Source of the DNA: Sphaerotilus uruguayifluvii
GTDB lineage: Bacteria; Pseudomonadota; Gammaproteobacteria; Burkholderiales; Burkholderiaceae_C
Reading direction: 5' to 3'
DNA: 41,704 bases
NCBI RefSeq assembly: GCF_013294065.1
Contig: NZ_JABSNM010000005.1
Location: 222,602 to 264,305, forward strand
Below are positions 38,420 through 41,704 of the stretch, in pieces (position 1 is the first letter of the stretch; every line of letters begins with the position of its first letter). A program made the position numbers and the translations under genes. The notes under the pieces are model-generated. The model saw only the letters and a program-made list of their open reading frames with translations, was not told the DNA's origin and did no database searches.

Positions 38420-39340
38420 ATGGCTCAAGAGATGATACGCGCGCTGCTGGCCGACAAGGAACGGCGCAGGCAGGAGGAGATTCGTGCTCAGGCTGAAGAG
38501 GCAGCACACGAAGCGAGGTTGGTGGCTATGGTGAGGCTGGTCAGCGACCTTGAAAAGCTTGTCATCAATCTAGGCTCTGGCTTGGCCGCTCGCTCCACTG
38601 AGCCGCCGAAGGCCGACGGCTTGACGTTCGGTCGTGACGTTCTCGATTCCATCGTCCGCGACGACATGGGGTTGCTTTGTTGTGGTCAAGATTCGAGCCC
38701 GCTGGTCATTCGTCAAGATGGGATTTACTTGAATGGCGAGGCCGCCAACGAATTGGGTGGTCCTTGGCACCACCCGCACGGAAAAGCAAAGCCGGTCTTG
38801 CCGTTCCCGTTCACGTTGGAGCAGTTCCGCAGCTTCTGCCAATGGCACCTGGTGTTCGAGTGGGAAGCCATCGAGGCGCCATTCATGAACGACGACGGAA
38901 CATTGGATGAGCGCGCGTTGGGCGAACTGGAGGGCCGCAACCAGGTGGCGGCGCGGCTCGTTCGCCTCATCCTGACAAAGGACGCTTCTGCACAAGGCGC
39001 CGCCGATGAGATGCCCGGCATCAGCGGCACACCAGCGGAGTCATCCTTGCCTCAGCATGCCGTCGAACCGCTCGCAGCAGCATCCAGCGCGAGCCCTGCG
39101 GCTGCGGGGCTTCCTGAGGCCGTGCCGGAGCGCAACGCAAGACGGCTGCGCGAGTTCGAGGAGCTGGGCGGGGAGGCGCAGGTGTCCGGCGGCGTGGCTA
39201 CCCTTGTCGGTAGGCGCGGAGCCCTGCAAGAACTGGTAGACCGCGAACGAGCGGCAGGCCGGCCGCGCAGCGACCGCAGTGACATCAGCAAAGCGTTGAA
39301 GGCAGAAGCCCTGCGCCGTCACAAATTCCAGTCCGGCTGA
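38420..39340 (+). CDS. Unknown protein of the integrated element
   Basis: Putative protein of 306 residues with no recognised domain. ATG 38420 is preferred over 38396 because GGAAGGGG lies about 8 nt upstream. The N-terminal ~50 residues are highly charged and probably a coiled coil (KERRRQEEIRAQAEEAAHEA). The centre (about 75-180) is a mixed globular domain with LLCCGQDSSPLVI, IYLNGEAANELGG and FRSFCQWHLVFEWEAIEAPF. The C-terminus (about 225-306) has an Ala/Pro linker, then ARRLREFEELGGEAQ and SDRSDISKALKAEALRR, which looks basic and helix-rich. The centre is less G/C-biased at third positions than chromosomal genes here. Its position next to the integrase suggests an accessory function of the island. 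Confidence 0.65.
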   Translation: MAQEMIRALLADKERRRQEEIRAQAEEAAHEARLVAMVRLVSDLEKLVINLGSGLAARSTEPPKADGLTFGRDVLDSIVRDDMGLLCCGQDSSPLVIRQDGIYLNGEAANELGGPWHHPHGKAKPVLPFPFTLEQFRSFCQWHLVFEWEAIEAPFMNDDGTLDERALGELEGRNQVAARLVRLILTKDASAQGAADEMPGISGTPAESSLPQHAVEPLAAASSASPAAAGLPEAVPERNARRLREFEELGGEAQVSGGVATLVGRRGALQELVDRERAAGRPRSDRSDISKALKAEALRRHKFQSG

Positions 39341-39343
39341 AAT

Positions 39344-39392
39344 GGGGACTCCCCGGATGAATTGGGGAGGTTGACCGAGGAGGCTCCCCAAT
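39344..39392 (+). promoter_or_regulatory. Inverted repeats upstream of the small DNA-binding gene
   Basis: GGGGACTCCCC (39344-39354) is a small palindrome. It is followed by a perfect 9-bp inverted repeat, ATTGGGGAG (39361-39369) and CTCCCCAAT (39384-39392), with a 14-nt spacer. The block sits in the 90 bp between the unknown gene's stop and the next start. It could be a terminator without a U-tract or an operator; the repeated GGGGA/TCCCC half-sites favour protein binding. Confidence 0.45.
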
Positions 39393-39430
39393 CAACAAAT
39401 TAAGCATCGTTCCAAAACGGAAAGCGAACG

Positions 39431-39709
39431 ATGCACATCGAAACTACCGCCGCACTGGCTCCGAAGAAGACCCTGGGCCGCCGCCCTCGCACCACGCCGC
39501 GCACCTTCACGCCGCTGGCGCTGGAAACCCGGACTCACGTTGACACCGAGACGGCCGCGCATCACCTGAGCCTGTCCATGCAGACCCTGCGCTGCTGGGC
39601 GATGCGCGAGAACGGCCGCATCCGCCCGCACCGCATCCCGGGCCGCCTGGGTCTGCTGTGGCCTGTGGCCGATATCCGCCGCCTGCTGGGCGTGGAGGGC
39701 GTGCAATGA
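39431..39709 (+). CDS. Small helix-turn-helix protein (AlpA/excisionase-like)
   Basis: Basic protein of 92 residues. After a basic, Thr/Arg/Pro-rich N-terminus (KKTLGRRPRTTPRTF), the C-terminal half resembles the MerR/excisionase-type winged helix-turn-helix: VDTETAAHHLSLSMQTLRCW, then RIRPHRIPGRLGLLWPVADIRRLLG. Such proteins in integrated elements act as excisionase or activator of early genes; which applies is unknown. Its stop overlaps the next start by 4 bp. A purine-rich stretch ending GGAAAGCGAACG precedes the ATG. Confidence 0.7.
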   Translation: MHIETTAALAPKKTLGRRPRTTPRTFTPLALETRTHVDTETAAHHLSLSMQTLRCWAMRENGRIRPHRIPGRLGLLWPVADIRRLLGVEGVQ

Positions 39710-40095
39710 AGAAGCGCCCGACCCCCCCGAAGGGAAAGCCGAGCGCCGAGGCAGGCCGCAAGGATACCGCACCCGAGAACCAAGGCGACCTGTTCGGCGC
39801 CATTCCTGAGCCGCTGCGCACGCTGCCGCCTGCGGGCACGCAGCCGCGCCGAGTCCTGGCGCTGCTGGCCGAAGGCGAGCGCCCCGACCATGCCGATTGG
39901 TACCACGAGACCGGCTCATGGCGCTTGGCTGCGCACGTTGGCCGGCTGGTGCATGAATTCGGCTGGCCGGTGCAATCGACTGAGGTGTTGGCGCCGAGCC
40001 GGGCGTGCCCTGGCCGGACCATTGCCCGTTATTGGCTCAAGCAGGACGACGTGCAGCGCGCCCGCGTGGCGCTGCGCTGGGAGGGCCAGCCGTGA
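39706..40095 (+). CDS. Small element-encoded protein with helix-turn-helix-like middle
   Basis: Protein of 129 residues in the early operon of the element. The N-terminal 45 residues are Pro/Lys-rich and probably disordered (KKRPTPPKGKP). Then come RVLALLAEGERPDHADWYHE, WRLAAHVGRLVHEFGWPVQS and GRTIARYWLKQDD. That pattern resembles the winged-helix proteins found beside phage and satellite primases, where the second helix recognises DNA. I would not assign a specific function. It is coupled at both ends: 4-bp overlap with the upstream gene and 4-bp GTGA overlap with the tiny ORF that follows. Confidence 0.65.
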   Translation: MKKRPTPPKGKPSAEAGRKDTAPENQGDLFGAIPEPLRTLPPAGTQPRRVLALLAEGERPDHADWYHETGSWRLAAHVGRLVHEFGWPVQSTEVLAPSRACPGRTIARYWLKQDDVQRARVALRWEGQP

Positions 40096-40166
40096 GCGCC
40101 CGCCTGTCCTGTGCGCTGCTGCGCGCTGCTGGCGCTGTGGCGGCCCTGGCCGGGGTGCTGACGTGA
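40092..40166 (+). CDS. Possible 24-codon coupled micro-ORF
   Basis: GTG at 40092 overlaps the previous stop (GTGA) and the frame ends with TGA at 40164-40166, which overlaps the primase ATG (TGATG). The predicted peptide is short and hydrophobic (LSCALLRAAGAVAALAGVL). The exact overlap at both sides suggests it is translated, or serves to keep ribosomes running into the primase gene. It is too short to assign a function, and chance is possible in such GC-rich DNA. Confidence 0.35.
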   Translation: MSARLSCALLRAAGAVAALAGVLT

Positions 40167-41704
40167 TGGTCGGCGCCTACACGGTTGACGAGGCGCGCGA
40201 TGCGCTGCGGTACTGCGACCCGCACCAGCCGCGCCATGAGTGGGTGCGACTGCTGGCCGCAGCGAAGGACGCCGGCCTGAGCTTCGAGGACGTGCGCGAC
40301 TGGTCGGCGACCGCGCCGAACTTCAAGAACGACCGCGACGTGTCCGCCGCCTGGCGCAGCATCAGCCCCGGCCCCGTCAAGGCCGGCACTCTGTTCCACG
40401 AGGCCCGCGCCGCCGGCTGGCAGCCCCGCCAGCGCGACGAAAGCGCCCGGCCTGCCCCGCGTGCCGTCAGGCCTGCCGCGCGCGCTGTGGAGCCTACCAA
40501 GCCGCCGCCGCGCTGGTCGGCTGCCGAGGTATGGGAGGAGGCAGAGCCGGCGACTGCGGCGCATCCCTACATCGCACGCAAGAACGGGTCGCCCGAAGGG
40601 CTGCGGGTCTGCACGCTGCCGGTGCGCATCGGTGGCGCGGACATGGCCGGCGCGCTGCTGGTGCCGGTCCGCGGCCCGGCCGGCGAACTGGTGAGCCTAC
40701 AGTTCATCCCGGCCGACGGTCCGAAGATGAACCTTCCGGGGCACCCGATGAAGGGCGCCCACATCGTCGGCGAGCTGCTGCCGGCCGGGCCGGTCTACGT
40801 GGTCGAGGGCATCGGGCAGGCGTGGGCGTGCTGGCAGGCGACCGGCCGGGCCGCCGTGGTGTCGTTCGGCTGGGGCCGGGTGCGCGCCGTGGCTGCTGAC
40901 CTGCTGGCCGGCAACCCGGGGTTGCGCCTGGTGCTGGTCCCTGACTCCGGCAAGGAAGGCGAGGCCCGCGACATCGCTGCCGAGCTGGGCTGTCTGGTGG
41001 CGCCCATGCCGGAAGGCTTGCCGGCGAACTTCGATGCCAACGACTACGCCACCGAGCACGGCACCGACGACCTGGCCGAGCTGCTGGATAGTGCAGAGGC
41101 CCCGACGCTGCCCGAGCCTGCGCCGGCCCCGTCAGGCCCGCTGACAGAGCGCCCCGCAGCCGACTGGCTCGACGCCCGTGACGGCACCGAGGACACCCGG
41201 GCGCTGACCGAGCACGGGAACGCGCTGCGCCTGTTCGATGCCTACGGCGACCGCCTGCGGCACCTGCCTGACCGGAAATCCTGGCTGCTGTGGGATGGTG
41301 GCCGCTGGGTGCTGTCCGATGGCGGCGCCGTGCGTGCGCTGGCCGCGCAACTGCCGGATGCCATCTACCGCGAAGGCGCCCGCCACAGCCGGGACGGCCA
41401 GCACTTCGCCCGCTGGGCGCGCAAGAGCCAAGAGGCCCGCACCATCGGGGCCGCAGTGCAGATGCTGGGTGACATGCCGCCGGTACGGCTGCATGCGGAT
41501 GACCTGGACGCCGACCCGATGCTGTGCGGTCTGGACGGTGGCCGGAAGGTGCTCGACCTGCGCACGGGCCGCGTTCGCCCGGCTGTGCAGGCCGACCACA
41601 TCACCCGTTCCCTGCGCGTGGCCGACATCGGCGAGGCATCGAGGGCGACACGCTGGCAGCAGTTCATCCGCGAGGTGACCTGCGAGGACGCCGAGCTGGC
41701 CGAC
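40166..41704 (+). CDS. Primase-helicase of the element, C-terminus off the right edge
   Basis: Replication protein with 513 visible codons and no stop before the window end. The N-terminus resembles PriCT-2 (EARDALRYCDPHQPRHEWVR, DVRDWSATAPNFKNDRDV). A Toprim-like domain follows, with E214 in VYVVEGIGQAW and D260 in LVLVPDSGKEGEARDIA; in the second motif DSG stands where DxD is usual. From about residue 330 comes a D5_N/P4-type region (DAYGDRLRHLPDRKSWLLWD). The superfamily-3 helicase domain should lie beyond the edge. ATG 40166 is used; a GTG one codon earlier is in frame. It probably primes and unwinds the element's own DNA. Confidence 0.85.
   Translation, partial: MVGAYTVDEARDALRYCDPHQPRHEWVRLLAAAKDAGLSFEDVRDWSATAPNFKNDRDVSAAWRSISPGPVKAGTLFHEARAAGWQPRQRDESARPAPRAVRPAARAVEPTKPPPRWSAAEVWEEAEPATAAHPYIARKNGSPEGLRVCTLPVRIGGADMAGALLVPVRGPAGELVSLQFIPADGPKMNLPGHPMKGAHIVGELLPAGPVYVVEGIGQAWACWQATGRAAVVSFGWGRVRAVAADLLAGNPGLRLVLVPDSGKEGEARDIAAELGCLVAPMPEGLPANFDANDYATEHGTDDLAELLDSAEAPTLPEPAPAPSGPLTERPAADWLDARDGTEDTRALTEHGNALRLFDAYGDRLRHLPDRKSWLLWDGGRWVLSDGGAVRALAAQLPDAIYREGARHSRDGQHFARWARKSQEARTIGAAVQMLGDMPPVRLHADDLDADPMLCGLDGGRKVLDLRTGRVRPAVQADHITRSLRVADIGEASRATRWQQFIREVTCEDAELAD

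Larger units (their letters stand above)
37586..41704 (+). mobile_element. Left end of a tRNA-Ser-inserted integrative element (phage/satellite-like)
   Basis: The block begins at the break in the tRNA-Ser fragment and includes an integrase remnant, an unknown protein, two small DNA-binding-type genes and a primase-helicase running past the right edge. Tight 4-bp overlaps and a replication-type primase suggest a satellite phage or phage-like island. The integrase has lost its middle, so self-mobilisation looks impaired. The right boundary and cargo are outside the window. Confidence 0.75.

Noticed and set aside
1-41704. CRISPR arrays, insertion-sequence transposases or rRNA genes.
   Set aside because: No regularly spaced repeats with unique spacers, no transposase motifs and no rRNA-like sequence were seen.

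Overview
The window reads as chromosomal DNA of a high-GC betaproteobacterium, most likely order Burkholderiales (a Rubrivivax/Leptothrix-type relative is my inference). The reasons are the strong G/C third-position bias, a Burkholderiales-sized DnaE, and the proteobacterial urtABCDE, CheZ and bufferin gene sets. Most of it is core or long-resident DNA. Two stretches are accessory: a toxin-antitoxin plus restriction-modification block at about 26.86-31.62 kb, and the left end of an integrated element from about 37.59 kb to the right edge.

Layout, left part. 1-2838 (minus): a sensor kinase and LuxR-type response regulator lead into a Flp-type pilin that runs off the left edge. 3263-8965 (plus): urtABCDE urea ABC importer. 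9038-10684: small lipoprotein and a BaiN/HI0933-like flavoprotein. 10957-14550 (minus): dnaE, with a clear intrinsic terminator at 10702-10723. 14788-19379 (plus): a two-gene module made of a tubulin/FtsZ-like protein and a membrane-anchored zinc-ribbon/PstS-like/OmpA-like protein. This is the most intriguing system of the window. 19590-22220: an MBOAT O-acyltransferase with an SGNH hydrolase-like partner, probably acetylating an exported glycan.

Layout, middle. 22204-24324 (minus): DUF599 membrane protein, flavodoxin-like protein and pirin, the last divergent from a LysR regulator (24437) that is coupled to gluQ; then an FKBP-type isomerase. 26860-27940 (minus): HicA/HicB-type toxin-antitoxin genes plus an overlapping third ORF of unknown role. 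28001-31618 (minus): a 1205-residue MmeI-like fused restriction-methylation enzyme. 31851-32408 (minus): an isolated cheZ; 32721-33956: a GT4-type glycosyltransferase.

Layout, right part. 33995-34817 (minus) encodes a zinc-finger anti-sigma factor and an ECF sigma factor, divergent from a bufABC-doxX bufferin operon (34921-37474) that should make an oxidatively modified, copper-binding periplasmic peptide. At 37522-37585 lies only the 3' part of a tRNA-Ser(CGA) gene, on the minus strand. This is the attachment-site scar of an element that continues rightward with an internally deleted tyrosine integrase, an unknown protein, two small DNA-binding-type proteins, a possible 24-codon coupled micro-ORF, and a primase/helicase open at the window edge. 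All family assignments come from reading motifs by eye; no searches were run.
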